Notes: generated by a model not told the origin, from the sequence alone. DNA of 64,000 nt from Bifidobacterium dentium JCM 1195 = DSM 20436 (GCF_001042595.1 NZ_AP012326.1:2294001-2358000); one strand, 5' to 3'. Positions 18,673 through 27,816 are shown, counted from the first letter of the stretch. Numbers and translations: made by a program.

Positions 18673-20298
18673 TCAGTACGCCCCATCGCCGTGTAACACT
18701 ACGCCCACGGTTTTAATCAAAATGGCGATATCCGTCATTAGAGACCAGTTCTCCACATAGCTCACATCAAGGAATTCGGTCTCCTCCTGCGAAAGATTAT
18801 TGCGCCCCGAAATCTGCCATGGGCCGGTAATGCCCGGGCGTACCAGCAGACGTGTGGAATACAGGGTAGAGTACTGATCCACCTCATATTGGCGCTGCGG
18901 GCGAGGGCCCACCAATGACATATCACCCTTCAACACGTTGATGAACTGAGGGATCTCATCAATGGACGTTTTGCGAATGATCTTACCCACCTTGGTGATG
19001 CGTGGGTCATCCTTGGCTTTGAACGCCACGCCAAGCTTCACGCCGGCGGCTTCGGCCACCTCGGCATCATGCTTGTCGGCATCCACACGCATGGAACGCA
19101 TCTTCAGTACATGGAACGGCTCGCCATACTGGCCAATGCGCTCCTGCTTATAGAATACCGGGCCACCGTCTTCCTTTTTGATGAAAATCGCGGTGACCAG
19201 CATAATGATGGAACCCGGAATCAATGCGATCAGCGAGCCAAGAATGTCGAGTGCGCGCTTCATAAAACGAGTCGGCCACGAGTATTGCGGCAGTGAGGCC
19301 GACAGAATCAGCAGCGCGGAATTGTTGCGCATATTCACACGGCCGCCGCCGATATCCGCCACGGATGCAGTCACGGCCAATTCCATATTCAATGATTCGA
19401 CCGCCAAGGAAAGCGTACGCAAGGTTTCGGAATCACGGGTGAGCACATCGGCGATGAGCACGGTACGAGTACCAAGATTACGAGCCGTTTGCGGCAAGTG
19501 AGAATTCAATGCCAGCACACGTAGCTTCTTTTCGTTCTCATTCTGCGGCTGGAATGGCACTGGAATCAGGTGTTGTGGAGAATCCGGATCGGATTCCTCA
19601 CATACCTCTTCCACCGGGCACACCGCAATCGGCATATAGCCGACAGCCACCCCTATTTCGGAGGTGAGCTTGTCAATGGTGTCTCGAATGCCCTGCGGGG
19701 ATCCGATGATCACCGTCGGATAATTGAATTCGCCTTTACGACGGTTCGCATGCAGCAGTCGGCGCATCAGCCAGCGCTCGACCATGGTGAGCATACCAGC
19801 GATGAAAGCGGAAGGCCCCACCAGCCAACGGGGGTATTGTGCATCGAACAGGTACGATAGCGAACACATGGCGAAAAAGTCGAATACCCCCGCGCTCAGC
19901 ACCTTTGCATACAACGCATAACCTTCACCCATAACATGGCGGGCATAGCCTTGGCACACGGCCAAGCTCAGCAGCCACACCACGCACAGCACCACCAAGG
20001 TCCGTGGAACGCCTCCGGAGATCTCCTGCTGCACCGTATGGAGCACGTTCCCACTGATAAGAAACACGAGGCCACAGGCAATAAGCATCATCACAGCATC
20101 AAGCACCAATAGCGCGGAATTGTACAGATACCGCCATGCCGGGGCAGGATGCAACTGGGCTTTCGGCTTTCTACTGCCCGCCGCAGCCTCTGGATGATAA
20201 GTGCCATCGAAAAAGGTCGGAATGGGTCCCGTCGACATGGTACCGGTGACCTGTCGTCGGACTCGGTTCGCAGAGCCTCCGAATTGGCTAGCTGGCAT
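18673..20298 (-). CDS. Undecaprenyl-phosphate glycosyl-1-phosphate transferase (priming enzyme)
   Basis: A 541-residue polyprenyl phosphoglycosyltransferase that puts the first sugar-phosphate on undecaprenyl phosphate. Four or five N-terminal membrane helices (residues 40-170), a central nucleotide-fold region, a re-entrant helix (FMKRALDILGSLIALIPGSI) and the catalytic bacterial-sugar-transferase domain are seen in order. The domain carries PVFYKQERIG, MRSMRVDADKHD, INVLKGDMSLVGPRPQRQ (catalytic Asp/Glu zone) and GITGPWQISGRN. The start has GAGGAGA upstream. First gene of the exopolysaccharide operon, with a 164-bp promoter-bearing gap before it. Whether it adds glucose, galactose or another sugar is not resolved. 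Confidence 0.94.
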   Translation of the reverse strand: MPASQFGGSANRVRRQVTGTMSTGPIPTFFDGTYHPEAAAGSRKPKAQLHPAPAWRYLYNSALLVLDAVMMLIACGLVFLISGNVLHTVQQEISGGVPRTLVVLCVVWLLSLAVCQGYARHVMGEGYALYAKVLSAGVFDFFAMCSLSYLFDAQYPRWLVGPSAFIAGMLTMVERWLMRRLLHANRRKGEFNYPTVIIGSPQGIRDTIDKLTSEIGVAVGYMPIAVCPVEEVCEESDPDSPQHLIPVPFQPQNENEKKLRVLALNSHLPQTARNLGTRTVLIADVLTRDSETLRTLSLAVESLNMELAVTASVADIGGGRVNMRNNSALLILSASLPQYSWPTRFMKRALDILGSLIALIPGSIIMLVTAIFIKKEDGGPVFYKQERIGQYGEPFHVLKMRSMRVDADKHDAEVAEAAGVKLGVAFKAKDDPRITKVGKIIRKTSIDEIPQFINVLKGDMSLVGPRPQRQYEVDQYSTLYSTRLLVRPGITGPWQISGRNNLSQEETEFLDVSYVENWSLMTDIAILIKTVGVVLHGDGAY

Positions 20299-20462
20299 TA
20301 CTTCTCCTCTGGCTTCCCCGCCCCCCTCTACCGACCTTGTACGTCAGAAGAGTCGGAGCGTTGACCCTACGGGTGTATGCTTCTCTTCAACTGCCCCATA
20401 ATACCGCAATTCGCACCCTTGCCCCAATCGCCAGCTGCAGCCGCTCCCGTTGAAAACCCGGG
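20299..20462. other. Leader region of the exopolysaccharide operon
   Basis: Gap between the acyltransferase stop and the priming transferase start, both on the minus strand. It should contain the operon promoter if the acyltransferase is not read through. No clear inverted repeat or consensus promoter could be picked by eye. Confidence 0.3.
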
Positions 20463-21554
20463 TCACTTCATCAGAAACAGCCATTTAGCGGCAAGGGGGT
20501 ATCGAGACGCCAACCATACCACTGCGTACGAGATGATAAACGCAACAGCCATGATGCACGCATACAGCGCCCATCCATGCACAGGCAGTGGCGCATACTT
20601 CATGAACAGCACTATAGGGTAATGCAACACATACATGCCATACGAACATACGGCCACACTGCGCACAGGCCGATACAGGGTATTCGGAATACGCCTACCG
20701 CGCAACGCCCGTACCACGGCAAGGAACAGCATGCACCCACCCAACACCACCGGTGTGAACGCCAAACTGGACTGGAAACCGTCTGCATGCAGATTCGACC
20801 ATGCGGCGGAAACGCACAATACCGCGAGCGCCGCCACCATACCCGCATACACCGCAACCGGTGCGGTTCGCATGCCGAAGCCTTGACGCACCATGTAGCC
20901 GAACACCATATAGAACAGGAATCGCGGTTCCGTAATGCCGAACATATCCAAAGCGCTGACGACCTGGAACGCATTGCCTTGCAATGCCATGATCTGATTC
21001 ACGCTCGGCAACACCGAGTAGCACACGAACAGGCAGGCCAGTACCGCATAGGCATACGGTTCCAGGCCGCGTTCCCGAACGGCGTGCAGCAGCAACGCCA
21101 GCAACGGTACTAGCAGGTACGCGCCTACGATGGCCTGCATGTACCAGAGATGACCCATTGGCGCAGGTCCTATGAACAGCGCCGATTTCACGTAGTCGGC
21201 AACGGTCACGCCGCCCGCGCCAATGTATTGCACTATCGCGAGCGCAAGATCGAATATCTCATATGAGACGATCAGCGGCAGCAGATTGCGTTTGAAGAAG
21301 ATGAGGGTCCGCTCTTTCGTATAGTCACGGTCCAACAGCAGGTAGCCGCTGATCATCAGGAACAGCGGCACGCCCAGCGTGGACAGTCCTATGGCGCAGG
21401 AGGCGGCGATCTGGTTGCCGGTGAGACCGGACAGGTCTTGGCCGTTGACCTGCGCAATGGCGGCGCGTAGCGAATGGATGCTCAGTACGCAGAGCAAGGC
21501 CAGCGTGCGCAGCACGTCGATGCTTTGCACCCGACTCGTCTCGTTTGCAGCCAT
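20463..21554 (-). CDS. Acyltransferase 3 family membrane protein
   Basis: A 363-residue integral membrane protein with about ten helices. It opens with RVQSIDVLRTLALLCVLSIH, which contains the conserved Arg and His of acyltransferase family 3, and later has LFLMISGYLLLDRDY and the MGHLWYMQAIVGAYLLVPLL stretch. Such proteins O-acetylate or otherwise acylate surface polysaccharides using acyl-CoA from the cytosol. AAGGAG precedes the ATG. It is divergent from a glycosyltransferase (47 bp between starts) and precedes the exopolysaccharide operon on the same strand. Confidence 0.9.
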   Translation of the reverse strand: MAANETSRVQSIDVLRTLALLCVLSIHSLRAAIAQVNGQDLSGLTGNQIAASCAIGLSTLGVPLFLMISGYLLLDRDYTKERTLIFFKRNLLPLIVSYEIFDLALAIVQYIGAGGVTVADYVKSALFIGPAPMGHLWYMQAIVGAYLLVPLLALLLHAVRERGLEPYAYAVLACLFVCYSVLPSVNQIMALQGNAFQVVSALDMFGITEPRFLFYMVFGYMVRQGFGMRTAPVAVYAGMVAALAVLCVSAAWSNLHADGFQSSLAFTPVVLGGCMLFLAVVRALRGRRIPNTLYRPVRSVAVCSYGMYVLHYPIVLFMKYAPLPVHGWALYACIMAVAFIISYAVVWLASRYPLAAKWLFLMK

Positions 21555-21600
21555 TCAAGCTCCTTCATGCAACTTCACGGTCATGATTTACGATAGCGTA

Positions 21601-22521
21601 GTGACCATTCAACAGCATGACCAGCTTCCGCAGTTCTCCCTGCTTATGTCAGTGTATGCCAATGATTCGCTGCCGCAGGTCGAGAGGGCGATTGCCTCCG
21701 CCACGGTCGAGCAGTCGCTGCCGCCTACGCAGATCGTGATCATACGGGATGGCCGGGTGCCGGATGATATCGCACGATTCCTGCAGGGATTGCCCGAAAC
21801 CGTTGCCGATTGGTTCAGCCGTTCCGGTGTCTCCTTGAGGCCTCGCCCCGAAGTGACCGTGGTGCCGCTGGAAGTCAATCAGGGTCTTGCTCATGCGTTG
21901 AATGAAGGTTTGCGGCGCTGCCGTTACGATGTGGTGGCCCGTGCCGATAGCGATGACATCTCCTTGCCTGAACGTTTCGCTACGATGATGCCGTTGTTCG
22001 CCGCCGACCGTGCGCCGGCCATCGATATTGCCGGCAGTGCCATTCAGGAGTTCACCGGCGAAGAAAATCGTAACGGTCAGGTGCGTACACTCCCCCGTGA
22101 GGGCGCGGAACTGGAACGTTTCGCCCGCATGCAGTCGCCATTGCACCACCCGAGTGTGGTGTTCCGCAAGTCCGTGGTGCTGGCCGCCGGCGGATATCCG
22201 GAGCATGTCGGCCGTTTCGAGGATTACATGCTGTGGGAGCAACTCATGCTGCGCCATGCTCGCTTCTACAACGTACCGGAGGCGTTGGTGCTGTACCGCG
22301 TGGACGCCGGCGCATACCAGCGTCGTGGCGGTTTGGGCATGTTCCGTGACGAACTGCAATTGCAGCTGAAGTTCCTGCATGACGATTTCGTGAGTCTTCC
22401 GCAGTTCCTGCGCAATGTGCTGGTGCGAGCCGTCTACCGGCTGCTGCCGACCAGCTTCAGAAAATCCTGCTATCACCTGCTGGTCGCCGTACGCAACAGG
22501 TTGACCGGTAATCGCAAGTAG
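21601..22521 (+). CDS. Glycosyltransferase family 2
   Basis: A GT-A transferase of about 306 residues with FSLLMSVYANDSLPQVERAI, then VARADSDDISLPERF as the DxD site and LHHPSVVFRKSVVLAAGGY and FEDYMLWEQLMLRHA as the acceptor/catalytic part. This is like the family often named amylovoran or EpsE-type glycosyltransferases. The frame is open further upstream, inside the divergent acyltransferase gene. The chosen GTG at 21601 has TACGAT six bases before it, a spacing that fits a leaderless transcript; an ATG at 21583 is the alternative and has no ribosome site. The gene ends 13 bp from the convergent glycosyltransferase. Confidence 0.87.
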   Translation: MTIQQHDQLPQFSLLMSVYANDSLPQVERAIASATVEQSLPPTQIVIIRDGRVPDDIARFLQGLPETVADWFSRSGVSLRPRPEVTVVPLEVNQGLAHALNEGLRRCRYDVVARADSDDISLPERFATMMPLFAADRAPAIDIAGSAIQEFTGEENRNGQVRTLPREGAELERFARMQSPLHHPSVVFRKSVVLAAGGYPEHVGRFEDYMLWEQLMLRHARFYNVPEALVLYRVDAGAYQRRGGLGMFRDELQLQLKFLHDDFVSLPQFLRNVLVRAVYRLLPTSFRKSCYHLLVAVRNRLTGNRK

Positions 22522-22534
22522 ACTTCTGTAATGT

Positions 22535-23518
22535 TCAGCCTTCGATTGCCGTGATGCGCCGCGCGATCCGCGGCACGTCGGCGAAGAGTTCGGCGTTGGT
22601 TTGCGGATCGGTATGCCAACCGTCATGCCAGCCGCGTTTGAAGCAGTCGACGATTACCCCCCTGTTGCCGGAACGCAGATAGGTGAGCGCCCAGCGACGG
22701 ACGGTTTTCAGCAGGAATTCGGCGAGTTCCACCGCCGTGAAGTTGCTGCGGGACAGGCGGAACAGCCATAGTTTGTTGCGCACCTCATTGTAGAAGCGTT
22801 GGCCCGGATCGGCGTCGCTGGAACCGAACACCTTGGTCTTGTGCACCACCTCACTGGTGGGCACGTAGTAGCCGAGGCCATGCTTGAGCAGGGCCGTGGT
22901 GAATTCGAAGTCGTCATTCCACAGAAAATAGGCGCTGCGTGGCAGCTTGTTGAGTCCCACGATCGCACCAGCGTTGATCAGGCAGGAGACGAACGACAGC
23001 GAACGTGCCTGGTAGACGCCCTCCCCCGCCATGCCGTCAAGCGTCTTCGCGCCCTTGCGCACCCATGTGCGCGGCCGCGGCTTGTTCATCAGGTGCTCAC
23101 GGCCGTCGACCCACAGCGCTTTGGACCCAAGTATGGTGGGTAGGGCATGATTCACGTCCAGTGACTCCTGAGCCGCTTGGAGCAGGTTCTCCAGTGCGGT
23201 GGGCGTCGGTATGGTGTCATCGTCCATGATCCACACGTAGTGGGCGGTGCCATGGTCGGCGGCGACGGCTTTCGGGTCGACCGCTTCGGCCATGCCCGCG
23301 CAGAATCCACCGGCTCCGCCGACATTATGCGGCAGGGCAATCACATCGGCGTCGATCGGATGTTCGCGCGCCACCTGGAGCGCATGGTCGGTGCTGGCGT
23401 TGTCGACCACGATCACGCGGTCGGCCGGACGGGTCTGGACCGCAAGGCCATCAAGACATTCGCCCAGCAATTGTTCACGGTTATAAGACACCACCACGGC
23501 GGTAACGTTGAATCGCAT
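22535..23518 (-). CDS. Glycosyltransferase family 2, GlfT1/galactofuranosyl- or rhamnosyltransferase-like
   Basis: A 327-residue transferase with VTAVVVSYNREQLLGECLDG, VIVVDNASTDHAL, HNVGGAGGFCAGMAEAV and VWIMDDDTIPTPTAL. The asparagine-valine-glycine-glycine-alanine-glycine-glycine loop and the DDD motif are characteristic of GlfT1-type galactofuranosyl and related transferases that extend actinobacterial galactans. A TATAAT box lies exactly 7 nt before the ATG at 23518, so the mRNA is probably leaderless. It is divergent from the larger GlfT2-like gene, suggesting a joint role in one polymer. Confidence 0.88.
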   Translation of the reverse strand: MRFNVTAVVVSYNREQLLGECLDGLAVQTRPADRVIVVDNASTDHALQVAREHPIDADVIALPHNVGGAGGFCAGMAEAVDPKAVAADHGTAHYVWIMDDDTIPTPTALENLLQAAQESLDVNHALPTILGSKALWVDGREHLMNKPRPRTWVRKGAKTLDGMAGEGVYQARSLSFVSCLINAGAIVGLNKLPRSAYFLWNDDFEFTTALLKHGLGYYVPTSEVVHKTKVFGSSDADPGQRFYNEVRNKLWLFRLSRSNFTAVELAEFLLKTVRRWALTYLRSGNRGVIVDCFKRGWHDGWHTDPQTNAELFADVPRIARRITAIEG

Positions 23519-23525
23519 GGGTTTC

Positions 23526-23595
23526 ATTATACGGTGAGGGAATGCGATGGCCGCATGGATGCGGTGGTCTCATGGCGATGGGCACTTTATATAAT
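23526..23595. promoter_or_regulatory. Divergent promoters with -10 boxes next to the start codons
   Basis: TATAAT at 23526-23531 (minus) is 7 nt from the ATG at 23518, and TATAAT at 23590-23595 (plus) is 6 nt from the ATG at 23602. No ribosome-binding site fits between box and start in either case, so both transcripts are probably leaderless. The -35 elements are weak by eye. Confidence 0.65.
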
Positions 23596-23601
23596 GAATC
23601 C

Positions 23602-25626
23602 ATGCTGAATATGAATGCTTCCGCAACCGACCATGCCGAGGATTGGGAGACCGTCAATCGTGTGGTCTATCCGATCAAGGATCAGGACCTCACCCTTCCC
23701 CTGTATGTCATCGAATGGACCCGCCCGCACCTGACCGACGCAGTGTTCGATCCGCGCGTGGATATGAAGAAGGTCGACTTCGGCGGTCTGAACAAAACCA
23801 GCTACCATCATCTGGTCAACGAGGGCATCAACCAGCATTCCAACACCAGCGCACGAGACATCTTCACCGTTGATTCACGTAATGAGCTGACCGTGCAATC
23901 CGGCAAACATGTGTCGCTATGCACGTTCTTCAACGCATTCCCGGCCAGCTATTGGAAACGCTGGACCAACATCAGCAAAGTCCGTTTCACGGCCGAAGTG
24001 CAGGGCAAGGGCGAAGTGGTATTGTTCAAATCCACCGGTCGCGGACTGTTCTCGCCGGTGAACACCATGCCCGTGGATAGCGAAGACGCTTGCCAAACCG
24101 TTGAGGCCATACTCCCCATGACCAACCTGCTCGACGGCGGTTACTTCTGGTTCGACGCGAAAGCCGACGACCAGACCAGCCTCACCGTGTCGAACGCCTG
24201 TTGGTCAGTGCCAGGCAGCGAGCGCACGATGCGGCAGCGGACCACGATGTCCATCGCCATCACCACGTTCAATCGCCCTTCCTACTGCCATAACCAACTG
24301 AAGACCATTGCGGCCGAGCAGAGCCTGCGCGAACGTCTCGACACCATCTACTGCACCGATCAGGGCACCGATCTGGTCAAGGCCCAGCCCGGCTTCGCCG
24401 AAACGGCCGCGGATCTCGGCAGCCAGCTGACCTATCTGCGCCAAGACAATATGGGCGGCTCGGGCGGATTCTCCCGCGGCATGTACGAGACGTTGAAGGC
24501 GGGTGCCAGCTCATACACCCTGCTGCTCGACGACGATGCCATCAGCGAGCCGGAAGCCATCCTGCGTTCCATGCAGTTCGCCGACTACACCAAGAAGCCG
24601 ACCATCGTCGGCGGCGGCATGCTGCATTTGGACAACCGCACCGTACTGTATACGCAGGGAGAGCGCTTCACCCGCAACAATGTGTGGATGGTGCCTTCGC
24701 AGGGCCTAGGATACAATCATGATTTCGCCGCGTTCCCCCTACGCGATTCGCCGGAACGTCACCGCCGTATCGACTCCGATTTCAACGGCTGGTGGATGTG
24801 TCTGATTCCAACGGCAATCATGCGAGAGATCGGTCTGTCGCTGCCGATCTTCATCAAATTCGACGATACCGAGTATGCGGTGCGCGCCTTGGAGCACGGC
24901 TACCATACCGTATGCCTGCCGGGCGTGGCCGTATGGCATCAGGCCTGGCATGACAAGGATCCGTCACGCACATGGGAAGAGTACTTCTTCCAACGCAACC
25001 GCTGGATCTGCGGCCTGTTGCACTGCCCGAAGCCCGGCAAGCGGTTCGCATTCGAAATGTTGTACGGCGATGTCAATGTCGGCCTGAAATTCGTCTATTC
25101 CGCACTGAAACTACGCCATATGGGCCTGCGGGACATCATGCGCGGACCGCAGTACATCGTCGATTCCATGCCAGGCAAACTCGCCGAAGTGCGCAAGGCC
25201 CGCGAAGGTTTCGCCGACACCACCATGGTGAAGGATATCGACGAATTCCCGGAGCCGAAACGTGAGTTCTTCGCCGACCCGACGCCGGATACGCCGAAGA
25301 ACATCAAGAAGGCCGGCATCAAAGCCATTCTCAAGGCGCTTACCTCGCGTGGTGACGGCACGAAGGACGTTCAGCCGGATATCGCCATTCCGGCCAAGGA
25401 CGCCATCTGGAAGTCATTCAACGGCATCAATTCCGCCATTGTGACCTCGCCGGACGGCAATACCGCCGCCTGGTGCCGCCGTAACAGCAAGTATTTCCGC
25501 AAGCAGATTCGTGAAGGTCTGCGGCTGTCCCATGCGCTGATCACACGTTGGGAACGGCTTTCCGAGGAGTATCGCGAATACGACATGGCCAGCGTGGACG
25601 TCTGGAAGAACATCTTCGAAGGCTGA
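23602..25626 (+). CDS. GlfT2-like galactofuranosyltransferase
   Basis: A roughly 674-residue protein with the three-part layout of GlfT2. An N-terminal beta-sandwich domain (residues 20-200) is followed by a GT-A domain (from about 210, SIAITTFNRPSYCHNQLKTI, DNMGGSGGFSRGMYETL, YTLLLDDDAISEPEAIL) with FDDTEYAVRALEHGY and AVWHQAWHDKD as catalytic and metal/His sites, then a helical C-terminal domain. The enzyme would polymerise galactofuranose from UDP-Galf in the cytosol. Its start is set by a TATAAT box six bases upstream, implying a leaderless mRNA. Its last 79 bp are duplicated about 1.07 kb downstream on the other side of the fic gene. No UDP-galactopyranose mutase gene is in the window. 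Confidence 0.9.
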   Translation: MLNMNASATDHAEDWETVNRVVYPIKDQDLTLPLYVIEWTRPHLTDAVFDPRVDMKKVDFGGLNKTSYHHLVNEGINQHSNTSARDIFTVDSRNELTVQSGKHVSLCTFFNAFPASYWKRWTNISKVRFTAEVQGKGEVVLFKSTGRGLFSPVNTMPVDSEDACQTVEAILPMTNLLDGGYFWFDAKADDQTSLTVSNACWSVPGSERTMRQRTTMSIAITTFNRPSYCHNQLKTIAAEQSLRERLDTIYCTDQGTDLVKAQPGFAETAADLGSQLTYLRQDNMGGSGGFSRGMYETLKAGASSYTLLLDDDAISEPEAILRSMQFADYTKKPTIVGGGMLHLDNRTVLYTQGERFTRNNVWMVPSQGLGYNHDFAAFPLRDSPERHRRIDSDFNGWWMCLIPTAIMREIGLSLPIFIKFDDTEYAVRALEHGYHTVCLPGVAVWHQAWHDKDPSRTWEEYFFQRNRWICGLLHCPKPGKRFAFEMLYGDVNVGLKFVYSALKLRHMGLRDIMRGPQYIVDSMPGKLAEVRKAREGFADTTMVKDIDEFPEPKREFFADPTPDTPKNIKKAGIKAILKALTSRGDGTKDVQPDIAIPAKDAIWKSFNGINSAIVTSPDGNTAAWCRRNSKYFRKQIREGLRLSHALITRWERLSEEYREYDMASVDVWKNIFEG

Positions 25627-25676
25627 TCGCGATGCATTGAGGACTGCGGTTCCAGCGGAATCCGTGACACTCTATC
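25548..25676 (+). repeat. Direct repeat copy A (tail of GlfT2-like gene)
   Basis: The last 79 bp of the galactofuranosyltransferase gene match 26619-26697 with five mismatches, and weaker similarity continues for about 50 bp past the stop codon. With copy B it brackets the fic gene. Confidence 0.85.
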
Positions 25677-25688
25677 AGGGCGAATCCG

Positions 25689-26558
25689 TCAACAGGTCCC
25701 ATCTTGCGTTGATGCAGTCGGATGATGGCGCAATCCTTCGACCAGATCGATGAACGCCTTCTCCTCCTGCTCGACGCAATCGAGCACGGCAGTGCAGAAA
25801 GGTATGGGATCGCCGTCCACCTGCCACGATTCGAGACTACGCGCATAGACGCGTCCCGCATCGTGTTTGATCGCCACAGGACGATAGCCGGCCGCCAGCA
25901 GCATGTAGTTGAGCAACTGACGGCCGGTCCGACCGTTGCCGTCCATGAAGGGATGGATGTTCTCGAACATCGCATGGAAGGCGGCCGCCTTGAGCAGAGG
26001 ATGTACGCCGCCGTCACGCAAACCATCGATCAACGCCTGCAGGTCGTCCTGAATGTCCAGCGGGTCGGCGGTCTTGACCTTGGTCGCGGTGATCCTCGCC
26101 TGATATCCGTAGGGGCGAAACGCGCCACGGGCGAACGGTTGCAGGTCCAATGCCGTCACTTCATGGATTCGCCGTATCAGGTCCAGATCCAGCTCGCGGC
26201 CCTCACCGACGTATCTGCGCACGTAGGCCATGCCGTCGGCGACCCCTCGCGCGGCGAATACGAACCGGGCCGGAGAATCCGAGGGCACGAATTCACCTTC
26301 CAATACGAGGGATGTATCCTGGAGCGTCAACGTAGACCCCTCGATGGCGTTCGAATTATAGGTATAACGAACGAGCCAATCGCGGTCGTAATCGGACAGG
26401 GCCATGCCCTCGACACCATCCAACGGCTCCAATGAGCGCGCGTGGTCTCGCATCGTCTCGACGCGCTTCAGGCATCCGGAAACTTCCGGGCTGGTTTCAA
26501 GATTGAGCAGATCATCAGGAAGACCGTCGATACGATGGCGTAATTGCGTATTGGGCAT
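25689..26558 (-). CDS. Fic-domain protein (AMP transferase type, class II)
   Basis: A 289-residue protein with the complete Fic core IHPFMDGNGRTGRQLLNY (HxFxDGNGRxxR, near residues 195-215), so it is expected to transfer AMP or a related nucleotide moiety to a target protein. An N-terminal inhibitory-helix motif, SNAIEGSTL (S-x-x-x-E-G, about residue 70), marks it as a self-inhibited class II protein, and a Fic_N-like segment precedes the core. The second of two adjacent ATGs (26558) is best spaced from AAGGAGG. It is convergent with the GlfT2-like gene and lies between two copies of that gene's tail, which suggests insertion or a rearrangement. No separate antitoxin gene is visible. Confidence 0.92.
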   Translation of the reverse strand: MPNTQLRHRIDGLPDDLLNLETSPEVSGCLKRVETMRDHARSLEPLDGVEGMALSDYDRDWLVRYTYNSNAIEGSTLTLQDTSLVLEGEFVPSDSPARFVFAARGVADGMAYVRRYVGEGRELDLDLIRRIHEVTALDLQPFARGAFRPYGYQARITATKVKTADPLDIQDDLQALIDGLRDGGVHPLLKAAAFHAMFENIHPFMDGNGRTGRQLLNYMLLAAGYRPVAIKHDAGRVYARSLESWQVDGDPIPFCTAVLDCVEQEEKAFIDLVEGLRHHPTASTQDGTC

Positions 26559-26618
26559 CATGCCTCCTTCTCCGCATCATTCTACCGATGCATGCCATTC
26601 TTTGAACAGCCGGCATCA

Positions 26619-26697
26619 TTGGGAACGGCTTTCCAAGGAGTATCGCGAATACGACATGGCCAGCGTGAACGTCTGGAAGAAAATCTTCGAGAGCTGA
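26619..26697 (+). pseudogene. Remnant of a GlfT2-like galactofuranosyltransferase C-terminus
   Basis: Encodes WERLSKEYREYDMASVNVWK and a short end, nearly the same as the end of the intact gene at 25548-25626 (five base differences in 79), including the stop codon. Nothing upstream belongs to a transferase; the fic gene start lies 60 bp away on the opposite strand. It is most simply the scar of a lost paralogue or of a duplication that flanked the fic insertion. Confidence 0.82.
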
Positions 26698-26827
26698 ATC
26701 ACAAAGCGCAATGGTTGCAATTCCAACGAAATCCGCAATCACTATCCTTCCCCACCCATGAGGGGACTATCCTGAATCGTGATGGCGTTCCAAAGACGAA
26801 ATGCCATGTATGAGAAGAAGGAGCAGT

Positions 26828-27748
26828 ATGAAAAAATCACTGGCAACAACCATCGTCGCAGGTGCTCTCGCACTGTCGATGGCCTTCGCAACCGCCGCGT
26901 TCGCGGATCCGGCAGGAGCCGTCGATCCACCATCCACCGACTATACCGGCTGGGTGAACGCGAATGGAAACAAATACTGGTTCGACAGCGGAGTCATGGC
27001 CCGGAGCAAGGAGATCTTCGATCCGGGAAGCGATGCATGGTACTGGCTTGACGCCGATGGCACCATGGCGCATGACAAAGACGTGTACCAGCATTCCAAT
27101 GGCGGCAAATGGGTACGCTACGACGCCAATGGCCACATGATCAAGGGCGAGCAATACTCCACCAAGGCCGGCCATGTCGGCTGGTACTATTTCGATCCGA
27201 TCACCGGAGCCATGGCCAAGGGCATGCGGTACGTGCCGTCAAACGGCGGCAAGTGGGTGTACTACGACTGGATCACCGGCATCATGGCCCACGGCGAGCA
27301 GTTCGTGAACTACGACGGGGATCATACCGGCTGGTATCTGTTCGATCAGGTTACCGGCGCGATGTACCACGGCGACACCTACATCCGCTCCAACGGCGGC
27401 AAGTGGGTACGCTACGACCGCGTAACCGGCAAGATGGTCAAGGGCCTGCACCATCAGGACGGTTCGTACTACTACTTCGACCAGACCACTGGTGCAATGG
27501 CGCACAGCCGCGTATGGGTACCGGAATGGAACGCCTACGCAACATTCGATTCGGTCACCGGACGCCTTGTGAACAATAATTCAAATTCCGGCAACACCGG
27601 CGGCAACACCGGCGGAACCGGCAGGAACATTCGCGGCCAGTGGTGCAAATCCAGAGAGCAAGGTACGCAGAAGCTAGACGGAGACGGCACCCCGATCGTC
27701 TGCGAATGCCGCAATGGCAACAAACGTCCTCACTGGTACGCCAGGTAG
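26828..27748 (+). CDS. Secreted wall-binding-repeat protein with short Cys-containing tail
   Basis: A 306-residue protein. Signal peptide (residues 1-26, KKSLATTIVAGALALSMAF, cleavage after AFA) is followed by about 230 residues of aromatic/Gly repeats of the choline- or glucan-binding type (GGKWVRYDANGHMIKGEQY, GWYYFDPITGAMAKGM). A short Asn/Gly/Thr linker then leads to a roughly 40-residue tail with three cysteines (GQWCKS, VCECRNG). No catalytic domain is seen, so it may be a wall adhesin or a targeting unit. AAGGAG supports the start at 26828. A 246-bp part is nearly the same in DNA as part of the GH53 gene at 36.5 kb. A T-tailed terminator follows. Confidence 0.88.
   Translation: MKKSLATTIVAGALALSMAFATAAFADPAGAVDPPSTDYTGWVNANGNKYWFDSGVMARSKEIFDPGSDAWYWLDADGTMAHDKDVYQHSNGGKWVRYDANGHMIKGEQYSTKAGHVGWYYFDPITGAMAKGMRYVPSNGGKWVYYDWITGIMAHGEQFVNYDGDHTGWYLFDQVTGAMYHGDTYIRSNGGKWVRYDRVTGKMVKGLHHQDGSYYYFDQTTGAMAHSRVWVPEWNAYATFDSVTGRLVNNNSNSGNTGGNTGGTGRNIRGQWCKSREQGTQKLDGDGTPIVCECRNGNKRPHWYAR
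27199..27444 (+). repeat. Inverted-repeat copy 1 (wall-binding repeat DNA)
   Basis: This stretch matches the reverse complement of 36545-36791 closely along its whole length. Several runs of over 30 bases are identical, for example around 27268-27313 (the ITGIMAHGEQFVNY repeat). The two copies lie about 9.3 kb apart in opposite orientation. Confidence 0.8.
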
Positions 27749-27780
27749 TCCGCAGCTCATCTGCTGACTAGGGAACACGA

Positions 27781-27810
27781 GTGGAGTTGAATTTTCGACT
27801 CCACTTTTTT
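27781..27810 (+). terminator. Intrinsic terminator
   Basis: Arms GTGGAGT and ACTCCAC around a 10-nt loop, followed by six T residues, 32 bp after the stop of the repeat protein. It also separates that gene from the convergent DUF2142 gene. Confidence 0.85.
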
Positions 27811-27816
27811 CTTTGC

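Noticed and set aside
26940..27560. Repeat-rich DNA as a CRISPR or satellite array
   Set aside because: The repeats are in-frame protein modules of unequal length with codon-level variation and no spacers.
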